Assembly: GCA_023381615.1 (NCBI GenBank)
Contig: JAMCQL010000066.1
Span: 53,390 to 117,389, forward strand
Direction of reading: 5' to 3'
DNA length: 64,000 nucleotides
Origin: Bacteroidota bacterium
GTDB lineage: Bacteria; Bacteroidota; Ignavibacteria; Kryptoniales; JAKASW01
Positions 26,137 through 34,501 of this stretch are shown piece by piece. The notes under the pieces were generated by a model. The model saw nothing but the letters and a program-made list of their open reading frames with translations, had not been told where the DNA came from and did no database searches. Position 1 is the stretch's first letter. Every line of letters begins with the position of its first letter. The position numbers and the translations under genes were made by a program.

Positions 26137-27381
26137 TTAAAGGGCTAATGCCGCCGGATTCTCCAGAACTTTCTTCAACGTTTGCATAAATCGTGCGGCG
26201 AGCGCGCCGTCAATCACACGGTGATCGGAAGAAAGGGTTATTCTCATTCGCTTCCCGATTTTCAACTCGCCATTTTCCGCAACTGGTTTTTCCACGATGC
26301 TCCCGACAGCAAGTATTGCTGCCTCAGGCGGATTTATAATCGCTGTGAAATCATCGACATCATACATCCCAAGATTGCTCACAGTAAAAGTGCTTCCGGA
26401 ATATTCCTCCGGTTTCAGTTTCCTGTCTCTCGCCTGAACGGCAAGTTCCTTTGCCTCTTGAGAAATCTGCCGCAATCCTTTCTTGTCAGCATCGCGAAGC
26501 ACCGGAGTTATCAAACCATCATCGATCGCGACCGCAATTCCGATGTGAACATTGCTGAACATTCTAATCTTGTCGCCAAGAAAAGTAGCGTTCACCTGGG
26601 GATGCTCCTTGAGCGCAGCGGCGCAAGCTTTGACGATAATATCGTTATAACTGATCTTGTTTTTTTCGTCAAACTGATTCAGCGACTCTCGAAATGCAAT
26701 CGCATTCTCCATCTTTACTTCTGCGGTGAGGAAGAAATGCGGCGCTTCAATATTGCTTTGTGCCAACCTCTTCGCGATTGCTTCTCTCATCATGGAAAGT
26801 GGAACATCCGTATACTTCGCGGCCGACGACGACACAACTGGTGAAAACCCTTCGACGTCCCGCCTCACAATTCTTCCCGAGGTTCCGCTTCCCTTTACCT
26901 CTCCGATGTCAATCCCGCGCTCCTGTGCAAGTCTCTTCGCAAGCGGAGATGCTTTCAATCTGCCGTTGTCTTTAGTCGCTGCAGGCTGCGAAGGCGCAGG
27001 TGTCGGAACAGTTGGCGCGGCAGCGGAATAGACGTTACCCACGCTCGATTGTCTTGCTTCAACAGGTTCGGTGATAGTTTCGCGTGTACTATCCTTCTTC
27101 GGAGTGGAAGCGGCATCATTCAAAATTGCCGACGCATCTTCGCCGGCTTCACCCAGAACTGCGATGAGTCCGCCTATGGGCACACGGTCGCCTTCCTTAG
27201 CGACAATTTTCAAGAGCGTCCCTTCGTCATAGGCTTCCATGTCCATGTTGGCTTTGTCGGTTTCAACTTCGGCGATGACATCCCCCGGACCGACTTTCTC
27301 GCCTTCTTTTTTCAACCACTTAATAATTCTCCCTTCGCTCATCGTGTCACTGAGCTTGGGCATCTGAATCTTGATTGCCAT
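26137..27381 (-). CDS. pdhC: Pyruvate dehydrogenase E2, dihydrolipoamide acetyltransferase
   Basis: 414 residues. Lipoyl domain 1-78 with the lipoylated Lys in VETDKANMDM; a Pro/Ala-rich linker; the peripheral subunit-binding domain (ASPLAKRLAQERGIDIGEVK) near 145-180; catalytic acetyltransferase domain with the active-site motif SSDHRVIDGALAARF near the end. It transfers acetyl groups to CoA in the pyruvate dehydrogenase complex. The order pdhA-pdhB-pdhC is complete on this strand, 3 bp after pdhB. It closes the long lpd-lip-dehydrogenase operon; the CAT tRNA on the same strand follows 52 bp later. Confidence 0.93.
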   Translation of the reverse strand: MAIKIQMPKLSDTMSEGRIIKWLKKEGEKVGPGDVIAEVETDKANMDMEAYDEGTLLKIVAKEGDRVPIGGLIAVLGEAGEDASAILNDAASTPKKDSTRETITEPVEARQSSVGNVYSAAAPTVPTPAPSQPAATKDNGRLKASPLAKRLAQERGIDIGEVKGSGTSGRIVRRDVEGFSPVVSSSAAKYTDVPLSMMREAIAKRLAQSNIEAPHFFLTAEVKMENAIAFRESLNQFDEKNKISYNDIIVKACAAALKEHPQVNATFLGDKIRMFSNVHIGIAVAIDDGLITPVLRDADKKGLRQISQEAKELAVQARDRKLKPEEYSGSTFTVSNLGMYDVDDFTAIINPPEAAILAVGSIVEKPVAENGELKIGKRMRITLSSDHRVIDGALAARFMQTLKKVLENPAALAL

Positions 27382-27384
27382 CAG

Positions 27385-28389
27385 TCAATCCTCACTTTTC
27401 CCGGGATCCTTCGAATTGTACAGCACGCGCATCGCGGCATTCACAATTTTTTCAGGTGTAGGTAGAACGTTGTGTTCCAAAGTTTTCGAATAAGGCATGG
27501 GAACGTCTTCGGATGAAACCAATTCGACAGGCGCATCTAAATAGTCGAATGCTTTGGATGAAACTCGAAAAGCTATCTCGCTTCCGACGCCGGCGAAAGG
27601 CCAAGCCTCTGTTATAACGACGCAACGATTTGTCTTTTTTACGCTTTCCAGAATTGGTTCATCATCAAGCGGTCGAATCGTCATCGGGTCAACGATCTCC
27701 GCTTGAATTCCATCCTTCGCAAGAATTTCCGCCGCGTTCAACGCGACGCCGAGCATTCTTGCGTATGCAACGATCGTAACATCTTTGCCCTGCCGCTTCA
27801 CATCCGTCTTTCCAATCGGAATTGTGTATTCGCCTTCGGGAACTTCACCCTTCATGCCGTAGATCACTTCACTTTCCATGAATATCACAGGGTTGTCATC
27901 CCTTATCGCAGATTTCAAAAGTCCTTTGGCATCCTTCGGCGTTCCCGGCATTACGACTTTAAGCCCCGGCACGTGTGAGTAAAAACTTTCAAGCGACTGC
28001 GAATGCGTCGCCGCAAGCTGATGAGCTGAGCCGTTCGGGCCGCGGATGACCATTGGTACCTTCAATTGTCCGCCCGACATGTGACGCATCTTCGCCGCGT
28101 TGTTTATTATCTGGTCGAATGCGACCAATGAAAAGTTGAATGTCATAACTTCGACAATAGGCCTCAGTCCAACCATCGCTGCACCGACTCCGAGCCCCGT
28201 GAAACCCGATTCGGAAATCGGAGCGTCAATGACTCTCTCCGGACCGAACTTCTGCAATAATCCTTGTGTCACTTTGTAAGCGCCCTGATACTGCGCGACT
28301 TCTTCCCCGACAATAAAGACGGAGTCATCGCGTTCCATTTCTTCGGCGAGCGCCTGATTGAGCGCTTCTCTGTAGGTAATTTCCGGCAT
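27385..28389 (-). CDS. pdhB: Pyruvate dehydrogenase E1 beta subunit
   Basis: 334 residues, typical E1 beta: TYREALNQALAEEMERDDSV at the N-terminus, the pyrimidine-binding lobe (GEEVAQYQGAYKVTQGL, APISESGFTGLGVGAAMVGL) and the C-terminal transketolase domain (MTIRPLDDEPILESVKKTNR). It forms the E1 heterotetramer with PdhA and decarboxylates pyruvate with thiamine diphosphate. The usual end RVLY is followed by a ten-residue tail, NSKDPGKSED, part of which is encoded by GGATCCTTCG, a piece shared with repeat modules in neighbouring genes. It lies 12 bp after pdhA. Confidence 0.93.
   Translation of the reverse strand: MPEITYREALNQALAEEMERDDSVFIVGEEVAQYQGAYKVTQGLLQKFGPERVIDAPISESGFTGLGVGAAMVGLRPIVEVMTFNFSLVAFDQIINNAAKMRHMSGGQLKVPMVIRGPNGSAHQLAATHSQSLESFYSHVPGLKVVMPGTPKDAKGLLKSAIRDDNPVIFMESEVIYGMKGEVPEGEYTIPIGKTDVKRQGKDVTIVAYARMLGVALNAAEILAKDGIQAEIVDPMTIRPLDDEPILESVKKTNRCVVITEAWPFAGVGSEIAFRVSSKAFDYLDAPVELVSSEDVPMPYSKTLEHNVLPTPEKIVNAAMRVLYNSKDPGKSED
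27401..27415. repeat. Small palindromic repeat module in the pdhB 3' end
   Basis: CCGGGATCCTTCGAA; GGATCCTTCG (27404-27413) is also found at 31344-31353, and the GGATCC-centred core recurs in pdhA. It encodes part of a C-terminal tail beyond the usual PdhB end. Confidence 0.4.
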
Positions 28390-28401
28390 TAGTTCAAACT
28401 C

Positions 28402-29424
28402 CTATGATACATAAATGTCATCGTACATTGATTCGAGCGGCGGCTCCGAACTGTTTTCGGCAAATTCCACAGCTTCGGCGACCACCTTCTTCACTTCCGC
28501 ATCAATATCATCTATCTCTTTCTGCGTGGCAATTTTTTCTTCGAGCAAAAATTTCTTCATCTGTTCAATTGGGTCGCGCTGCTTCTCTTCCTCGACTTCC
28601 TGCTTTGTCCGGTAAATTGAATCGGGATCAGACATCGAGTGTCCACGGAAACGATACGTTCGGATTTCAAGCAGTGTCGGCAAACTGAGTTCACGCGCTT
28701 TCTTTGCCGCTTCCTTTATAGCATCGTAAACCGAAAACACATTCATTCCGTCTGCGACCATTCCCTCAATGCCGTATGAACATCCGCGCTTGTACAATTC
28801 CGTAACTGCAGATGCGCGATCAACTGCAGTTCCCATTCCATATAAATTATTCTCGACGATATAGACTACCGGAAGCTTCCACAACGCTGCAAGGTTGAGC
28901 GACTCGTGAAATGTCCCTTGGTTCACTGCTGCGTCTCCCATATAAGTCAGACAGACTTTATCTTCCCTTCTGTACTTGATCTTGAAAGCGATTCCGGTTC
29001 CAAGCGGGATTTGGCCGCCGACAATTGCGTGTCCGCCGAGCATATTTCGAGAAGCGTCAAAGAAGTGCATCGAGCCGCCTTTACCTTTGCTCGTACCGGT
29101 ATATTTTCCGAACAATTCTGCCATCAGCAATTTTGGATCTGTGCCGCGTGCAATCGCATGGCCGTGGTCACGGTAAGCCGTGATCATATAATCATCATCG
29201 CGAATCGCCGCGACTGAACCAACTGCGACAGCCTCCTGGCCGATATAAAGATGAAGGAAGCCTCCGATCTTTTGCATGCTGTACATCTTTGCCGCCATCT
29301 CTTCGAAGCGCCGTATCAACACCATCGTCCGGAACATTTCAACTAATTTATTCCTACCTAAGCTTAGGTATTCTTCTCCGAAGGATCCCTTGGACATATT
29401 TGTTTCGACTGCGTAGTCGCTCAT
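28402..29424 (-). CDS. pdhA: Pyruvate dehydrogenase E1 alpha subunit
   Basis: 340 residues. The thiamine-diphosphate-binding motif is GDAAVNQGTFHESLNLAALW, ending in VENN; the conserved phosphorylation-loop-like stretch YRFRGHSMSDPDSIYRTKQE is present. The start ATG 29424 has GGAG about 10 nt upstream; ATG 29397 is possible. The first about 25 residues (SDYAVETNMSKGSFGEEYLS) are unlike other PdhA N-termini and are encoded by repeat modules also found in the second E2 gene (see 29357-29415). Catalytic parts are intact, so the insert probably only lengthens the flexible N-terminus. Confidence 0.93.
   Translation of the reverse strand: MSDYAVETNMSKGSFGEEYLSLGRNKLVEMFRTMVLIRRFEEMAAKMYSMQKIGGFLHLYIGQEAVAVGSVAAIRDDDYMITAYRDHGHAIARGTDPKLLMAELFGKYTGTSKGKGGSMHFFDASRNMLGGHAIVGGQIPLGTGIAFKIKYRREDKVCLTYMGDAAVNQGTFHESLNLAALWKLPVVYIVENNLYGMGTAVDRASAVTELYKRGCSYGIEGMVADGMNVFSVYDAIKEAAKKARELSLPTLLEIRTYRFRGHSMSDPDSIYRTKQEVEEEKQRDPIEQMKKFLLEEKIATQKEIDDIDAEVKKVVAEAVEFAENSSEPPLESMYDDIYVS
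29357..29415. repeat. Mosaic palindromic repeat modules in the pdhA 5' end
   Basis: Three modules in 59 bp: the perfect palindrome CCTAAGCTTAGG (29357-29368), TTCTCCGAAGGATCC (29374-29388) and TTCGACTGCGTA (29404-29415). The second and third recur exactly at 31335-31349 and 31317-31328 in the E2 gene, in the opposite order. They are read in frame (YAVE and GSFGE). Confidence 0.65.
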
Positions 29425-29448
29425 CTATTTCTTTCTCCAGGAAATTAA

Positions 29449-30333
29449 TTAAAAAACGATCTGCTCGTCGGCGTGGTACGAACTTCGAACCAGTGGTCCC
29501 GATTCGACAAATTTAAATCCCATTTCGAGTCCGGTACGTTTGTACATCTCAAACTCATCCGGCGTAACGTAGCGATCTATCGGAAGATGTTGCTTTGTGG
29601 GCTGTAGATATTGGCCGACAGTTAGAATGTCAACATTGGACCTCCTCAGATCTTTCATGACTTCAAGAATTTCTTCCGGCTTTTCGCCGATTCCAACCAT
29701 TACGCCGCTTTTGGTAACCAGTCCACGTTCCTTGAAATAGGCTAACACATTTAGCGATCTGTCATACTTCGCTTGCGGTCGTACCACAGTATAAAGTCTT
29801 GGAACCGTTTCCACGTTATGATTTAAAATATCGGGCGCTGCGTCCACGACAACATCGAGCGCAACGTTGTCGCCCCTGAAATCGGGAATCAGAATTTCAA
29901 TTCTGCATTTCGGACTCTTGATCCGAATTTGTCTAATTGTCTCCGCAAATATTGATGCACCGCCGTCTCTCAGTTCGTCGCGGTTTACGGAAGTTATCAC
30001 GACATGACGCAAGTTCATCGACATGACCGCTTCCGCGACTCGCCGCGGTTCATCGGTATCAAGTTCCGTTTGTCGGCCTGTCTTCACTGCACAAAAGCCG
30101 CAGCTTCTCGTGCAAATGTCGCCAAGTATCATGAACGTCGCAGTGCCTCTTCCCCAGCACTCGCCGAGATTCGGACACCTTGCTTCTTCGCAAACCGTGT
30201 GAAGCTGCTTCCCTCTCATCAAGCCGAGCAGCTTTGCGTAACTTTCGCCGTATGGCAGTTTCGCGCGAATCCATTCCGGCCTCCGCGGCTGGGGTTTATC
30301 TTCTGTAAGAACTTTTTCGCTGATGTCTATCAT
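29449..30333 (-). CDS. lipA: Lipoyl synthase
   Basis: 294 residues, radical-SAM enzyme that inserts two sulfurs into octanoyl-protein to make the lipoyl cofactor. Both iron-sulfur clusters are visible: the auxiliary CX4CX5C motif [12 protein letters not shown] and the radical-SAM CX3CX2C motif CTRSCGFC, plus the conserved C-terminal RSSYHA. It lies between the second E2 gene (5 bp) and pdhA (24 bp) in the operon whose E2 products it modifies. Confidence 0.95.
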   Translation of the reverse strand: MIDISEKVLTEDKPQPRRPEWIRAKLPYGESYAKLLGLMRGKQLHTVCEEARCPNLGECWGRGTATFMILGDICTRSCGFCAVKTGRQTELDTDEPRRVAEAVMSMNLRHVVITSVNRDELRDGGASIFAETIRQIRIKSPKCRIEILIPDFRGDNVALDVVVDAAPDILNHNVETVPRLYTVVRPQAKYDRSLNVLAYFKERGLVTKSGVMVGIGEKPEEILEVMKDLRRSNVDILTVGQYLQPTKQHLPIDRYVTPDEFEMYKRTGLEMGFKFVESGPLVRSSYHADEQIVF

Positions 30334-30338
30334 GTTAA

Positions 30339-31643
30339 TCAGAATGTCTGTTTTGTATCGTAATTTTCTAAATAGTAAACTATTCTCTCGAGAAACTGTC
30401 CGCCGAGTGCACCGTCAACCAATCTATGGTCGAAAGAAAGCGTCAGGAATCCCATTTGCCGGATCGCGATCGCATCGCTGATGACAACGGGCTTCTTCTT
30501 CACCACACCGACGCCAAGGATCGCAACGTTCGGCTGATTGATGATTGGAACGCCCATCAGGTTTCCAAAGACGCCGTAATTTGTAATTGAAAATGTCGAG
30601 CCGAGCGTGTCGTCCGCAGTCAGCTTCTTGGTTCGAGCGCGTGCGGCAACATCATAAATCCCTCTCGCTATTCCCAAAATATTCTTTTCATCCACGCCTT
30701 TCACAACGGGAACCAGAAGTCCGGTAGTCTCGATTGCAACTGCAATCCCAAGATTGACGTAATTATGCAGAACTACATTCGTTCCGTCAATACTGCTGTT
30801 CACCATTGGGAAGTCTTTCAAAGCTTTCACACACGCCTGTCCGATGAACGGCATAAATGTCAATTTGAATCCTTCCTTTTTCTGGAAGTCTTCGCCGTGA
30901 CGAGAAATATAATCTCCGATCTTTGTCATATCGACTTCGGTGATCGCGGCAACGTGAACTGACGTATCCCGGCTTTTCACCATGTGTTCCATGATGCGCT
31001 GTCGCATGTTGTCCATTGGAACTATTTGGTCCCGTTTGGAATCATACTTCCCTTGCGGCGCGATGTAGGACGGCTGTTTAGAGATTTGTTTCGGAGTTCC
31101 CCTTCCGCCGCGATTTTCTATGTAGCGCATCAAGTCATGTTTCGTAACTCTTCCGCCCGATCCGCTTCCGCCGATCTCGATCAGCTCATCAGGTGACACG
31201 CCTTCTGCCTTTGCAATGCTCCGCACGAGAGGCGAATAGAATCTGTTTCCGTTGTTGCCGCGCGATACGGTCGCAACATTTGATCGTGCGAGAACCGGCT
31301 CTCGTACCGTTTCCTTTTCGACTGCGTAAGCTTGTTCTCCGAAGGATCCTTCGGAAACGACCTCAACACGTGAAGACTTTTCCTCTTTCTTTGCGCCTTC
31401 AATCGCTTCGGTCTCGATGTAAGCAATGACGGCCCCAACAGGAGCCACTTCTTGTTCTTGCACCAAGACTTTTGAGAGAACGCCCGCAGCGGACGAAGGT
31501 ATCTCTGTGTCAACTTTATCGGTGCTTATTTCAAGCAAGACTTCGTCGCGCTCGATCTTCTCACCGGGCTTCTTGTGCCACTTTACGATTCTTCCCTCCG
31601 TTATGCTCTCGCCCATTTTCGGCATTATTACTTCAACCTGCAT
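30339..31643 (-). CDS. 2-Oxoacid dehydrogenase E2 acyltransferase (second complex)
   Basis: 434 residues: lipoyl domain with [12 protein letters not shown], a linker, the subunit-binding domain ([20 protein letters not shown]), and the acyltransferase core with catalytic motif [16 protein letters not shown]. With the fused E1 upstream it forms a second complex; branched-chain 2-oxoacid (BkdB-like) or 2-oxoglutarate are the likely substrates, and sequence alone does not decide. The linker contains [15 protein letters not shown], encoded by repeat modules (31317-31355) shared with pdhA; linkers tolerate such inserts. Codons run without a break through the repeat. Confidence 0.9.
   Translation of the reverse strand: MQVEVIMPKMGESITEGRIVKWHKKPGEKIERDEVLLEISTDKVDTEIPSSAAGVLSKVLVQEQEVAPVGAVIAYIETEAIEGAKKEEKSSRVEVVSEGSFGEQAYAVEKETVREPVLARSNVATVSRGNNGNRFYSPLVRSIAKAEGVSPDELIEIGGSGSGGRVTKHDLMRYIENRGGRGTPKQISKQPSYIAPQGKYDSKRDQIVPMDNMRQRIMEHMVKSRDTSVHVAAITEVDMTKIGDYISRHGEDFQKKEGFKLTFMPFIGQACVKALKDFPMVNSSIDGTNVVLHNYVNLGIAVAIETTGLLVPVVKGVDEKNILGIARGIYDVAARARTKKLTADDTLGSTFSITNYGVFGNLMGVPIINQPNVAILGVGVVKKKPVVISDAIAIRQMGFLTLSFDHRLVDGALGGQFLERIVYYLENYDTKQTF
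31317..31355. repeat. Mosaic palindromic repeat modules in the E2 linker
   Basis: TTCGACTGCGTA (31317-31328), a 6-bp gap, then TTCTCCGAAGGATCC (31335-31349), which extends into the perfect 18-bp palindrome TCCGAAGGATCCTTCGGA (31338-31355). The two modules are exact copies of those in pdhA. They are in frame, in the flexible linker between lipoyl and subunit-binding domains. Confidence 0.65.
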
Positions 31644-31659
31644 TGTTCATTCCTCCGAT

Positions 31660-33798
31660 TTAATACGTGGCAAGTTCTTCAAGGAATTTTGTTACCAGCG
31701 CTTCGCTGGGCATCACTGCCTGCTCGAGCGGAGGACTGTAAGGAATAGGAGCATCCAGAGTGGTAATTCTTCTTATCGGCGCGTCTAGATATTCGAAAGC
31801 TTCTTCCGCAATAATGCTGGAAATCTCTGCCGCAAATCCGCTCGTTCGCGTATCTTCGCTCAAAACCAAAATTCTGTTAGTCTTCTTCACGCTCTGTAAA
31901 ATTGCTTCTTTGTCGAGCGGAACAATCGTGCGGAGATCGATGACTTCAACTTCAATTCCTTTTTCAGCTAATTTCTTCGCCGCATTCAAAGCGAAATAAA
32001 CCATCGCGCCGTAAGTAACGACAGTGATATCTTTCCCTTCGCGGCGAACCGAAGCCTTCCCGAACGGAACAAGATAATCTTCATCCGGCTCCGGACTCAT
32101 AGCGTAGCTCTGACGATAAAGGCCTTTATGTTCAAGAAAAAGAATTGGATCTTCCATCCTGATTGCCGACTTCAACAAACCTTTTGCATCGGCTGAAGTT
32201 GATGGGTAGGCGATATAAAGCCCCGGACAATGAGCAAATATACTTTCGATGCTCTGGCTGTGATAATGACCGCCGTGGATATACCCTCCGACCGGCACTC
32301 GCACCACCATCGGACAAGCCCATGTGTTGTTGGATCGGTATCTCAACATTCCCACTTCATTTCTAAGCTGCATCATTGCGGGGAAAATATAATCGCCAAA
32401 CTGGATCTCAACCACCGGCTTGAAACCACGAACGGCAACTCCGAATGCAGTTCCGATAATACTCGCTTCGGCGAGCTGCGAATTGAAAACCCTGTCTCTC
32501 CCAAACTTTGTTGAAAGACCTTTCGTTGCCGTGAAGACTCCGCCTTTGCCGTCCTCCACGTCTTCACCGTAGATCAACATTTTCGGATTCACTGCCATCT
32601 CTTCATGGAGCGCATGATTTATCGCATCGACCATCACTACAGGTTTGCCCGCGGGAAGGTTCTTTTCGTACTCAAGCTTGGAATATGTTTCCTTTGAAGC
32701 AAAAATGTTTGTAACCGCCGTGGACACATCGGGAACCGGACGCGATTCAGCCCAATCAGCCGCATCATCCACACGCTTCTTCACCTCTTTCTGGATCGAA
32801 TCGATCTCCGCTCGCGTCAGGATTTTTTCCGCAAGCAGCATACCCTCCATCACAAGCAGCGGATCTCGAGCATGATCCTTTTCGATTTCATCTTTTGGTC
32901 TATACTTCCTGTCATCGTCGGATGAAGAATGTGAAAGAAGTCTGACGACGTCAGCCACGATAACGCTCGGTCCTTCACCGCGTCTTGCGCGAGCGACGGC
33001 CTCTTTTGCAGCAGCAAAACTGTCCACGAAATTAGTTCCGTTGACTTTGTATCGCTCAAGATTGACGTAGCCCTTTACAATTTCATAAACCGAACCGCCG
33101 GCTGTCTGCTGCCACTCAGGAACACTTATGGCATAATGGTTATCTTCTATCACAAAAATTACAGGAAGTTTCTCCCGCGCCGCCCAGTTGAGAGCTTCGG
33201 AAAATTCTCCTTCGCTTGTCGCGCCTTCGCCAGACGAGACATAAACAACTTGATCCTTGCCGTCTTTCACGCAGCCCAACGCTGTTCCGACTGCTTGCAG
33301 GTATTGAGTTCCGGTCGGACTTGATTGTGTCGGAATATTTAGAGACGGTTTTCCGTAATGTCCCGGCATCTGTCTGCCGCCGGTCATTACATCTTCCGCT
33401 CTGTGCAGCTCCGCGAGCATTATTTCTTCCGGAGTAAATCCGATTCCAATCGCAAATCCGAGTCCGCGGTAATACGGATAACCCCAATCGTAACCCGGCT
33501 TGAGGTTCATTGCACAAGCCACCTGAATCGCTTCATGTCCCGAACCGCCAATGTGAAAAAAAGCTTTACCCTGCTTCAACAGCGCGAGTTCTTTCTCGTC
33601 GAGCCTTCGCGCAAGAAGCATCAGCTTGTAACCTTCAACAAGTTTCTCGGGCGTTAATAAACTTTTGGATGATTCAATAGTCATTGTTTCTTTGCCATTT
33701 GATTTTTCTGCCTGTCCCGCTCTACGGGATCCTTGTTCGCGGGATTTGGCATCTTTTCCAGACTGCGTTCCGGATCTTTCGGATTTAACTGGAGGCAT
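31660..33798 (-). CDS. Fused E1 alpha/beta 2-oxoacid dehydrogenase
   Basis: 712 residues combining E1 alpha (about 40-350; thiamine-diphosphate motif SSGEGATSEGEFSEALNW with EDNHYAIS) and E1 beta (about 380-712; VDAINHALHEEMAVNPKMLI, LRTIVPLDKEAILQSVKKTN) in one chain, a form frequent in Bacteroidota for the branched-chain or related complex. Start ATG 33798 has GGAG 8 nt upstream and overlaps the end of lipB by 14 bp. The first 38 residues (SGTQSGKDAKSREQGS, RRAGQAEKSNGKE) are charged, have no counterpart in the family and are encoded by repeat-like palindromes (33715-33783). The family-like part begins at MTIESSKSLLTPEKLVEGYK. Confidence 0.9.
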   Translation of the reverse strand: MPPVKSERSGTQSGKDAKSREQGSRRAGQAEKSNGKETMTIESSKSLLTPEKLVEGYKLMLLARRLDEKELALLKQGKAFFHIGGSGHEAIQVACAMNLKPGYDWGYPYYRGLGFAIGIGFTPEEIMLAELHRAEDVMTGGRQMPGHYGKPSLNIPTQSSPTGTQYLQAVGTALGCVKDGKDQVVYVSSGEGATSEGEFSEALNWAAREKLPVIFVIEDNHYAISVPEWQQTAGGSVYEIVKGYVNLERYKVNGTNFVDSFAAAKEAVARARRGEGPSVIVADVVRLLSHSSSDDDRKYRPKDEIEKDHARDPLLVMEGMLLAEKILTRAEIDSIQKEVKKRVDDAADWAESRPVPDVSTAVTNIFASKETYSKLEYEKNLPAGKPVVMVDAINHALHEEMAVNPKMLIYGEDVEDGKGGVFTATKGLSTKFGRDRVFNSQLAEASIIGTAFGVAVRGFKPVVEIQFGDYIFPAMMQLRNEVGMLRYRSNNTWACPMVVRVPVGGYIHGGHYHSQSIESIFAHCPGLYIAYPSTSADAKGLLKSAIRMEDPILFLEHKGLYRQSYAMSPEPDEDYLVPFGKASVRREGKDITVVTYGAMVYFALNAAKKLAEKGIEVEVIDLRTIVPLDKEAILQSVKKTNRILVLSEDTRTSGFAAEISSIIAEEAFEYLDAPIRRITTLDAPIPYSPPLEQAVMPSEALVTKFLEELATY
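33715..33783. repeat. Palindromic repeat modules in the fused E1 5' end
   Basis: TCCCGC (33715) and GCGGGA (end 33744) enclose CGGGATCC; further on, GACTGCGT (33761-33768) and GGATCTTTCGGA (33772-33783) match the GACTGCGTA and GGATCCTTCGGA modules of pdhA and E2 with one change. In frame, within a non-conserved N-terminal extension. Confidence 0.5.
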
Positions 33799-34501
33799 GT
33801 TCTTTCTCCATATTTATATGAAATTTTTGGATAAATTGTTCGAAGCTTGCCGACTCGATTTCTGTTTGAAATACTTCAGCAAACTTTTCTGCAACCACTT
33901 TCTTCACTTCTGAAATGTCAATTGTTCTTTCAAGTAACTGCGACAGCGAGGTTACTCCTTTGTGAAATATTCCGCACGGAATGATTCTGCCAAAGTAAGA
34001 AAGGTCTGTGTTGACATTGAAAGCAAAACCGTGCATCGTTACCCATCGGCTGACCTTTACTCCGATCGCGCAGATTTTCTCACCGTCTACCCACACGCCG
34101 GTATACTCCGGTTCTCGATGCGCCTTTATTCCGAATTGATCCAGAGTCCTTATCACAACTTCTTCCAGGTCGCGCATGTACCGATGAATATCGAGATAAT
34201 AATTGTTGAGATCGATTATAGGATAGCAGACAATCTGACCGGGTCCGTGATACGTAATATCTCCACCGCGATCAATCTTGAATACGCTGACATTTCCCTC
34301 GTGAAGTTCCTCTTTGGTTGCAAGAAGGTGGTCGTCGCCCCCGGATTTTCCAATCGTGTAAGTATTGAAGTGCTCCGTGAAAAGGACCGTGTCGGGAATA
34401 CTCAGAGAAACCCTCTCGTGATGAAGTGCCTTTTGAAGATCCCATGCAGCTGCGTATTCGGTGATACCTATGTCAATCAGTAAAGTTTTGTTCAATGTCA
34501 A
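33785..34501 (-). CDS. lipB: Octanoyl-[acyl-carrier-protein]:protein octanoyltransferase
   Basis: 238 residues. LipB family: the RGGDITYHGPGQIVCYPI motif, VDGEKICAIGVKVSRWVTMH with the catalytic Lys, and PCGIFHKGVTSLSQ with the catalytic Cys. It transfers octanoate from acyl carrier protein to the E2 lipoyl domains, the step before LipA. It abuts lpd (1 bp) and overlaps the fused E1 gene, so lipoate assembly is translationally tied to the enzymes that need it. Confidence 0.95.
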   Translation of the reverse strand: MTLNKTLLIDIGITEYAAAWDLQKALHHERVSLSIPDTVLFTEHFNTYTIGKSGGDDHLLATKEELHEGNVSVFKIDRGGDITYHGPGQIVCYPIIDLNNYYLDIHRYMRDLEEVVIRTLDQFGIKAHREPEYTGVWVDGEKICAIGVKVSRWVTMHGFAFNVNTDLSYFGRIIPCGIFHKGVTSLSQLLERTIDISEVKKVVAEKFAEVFQTEIESASFEQFIQKFHINMEKEHASS

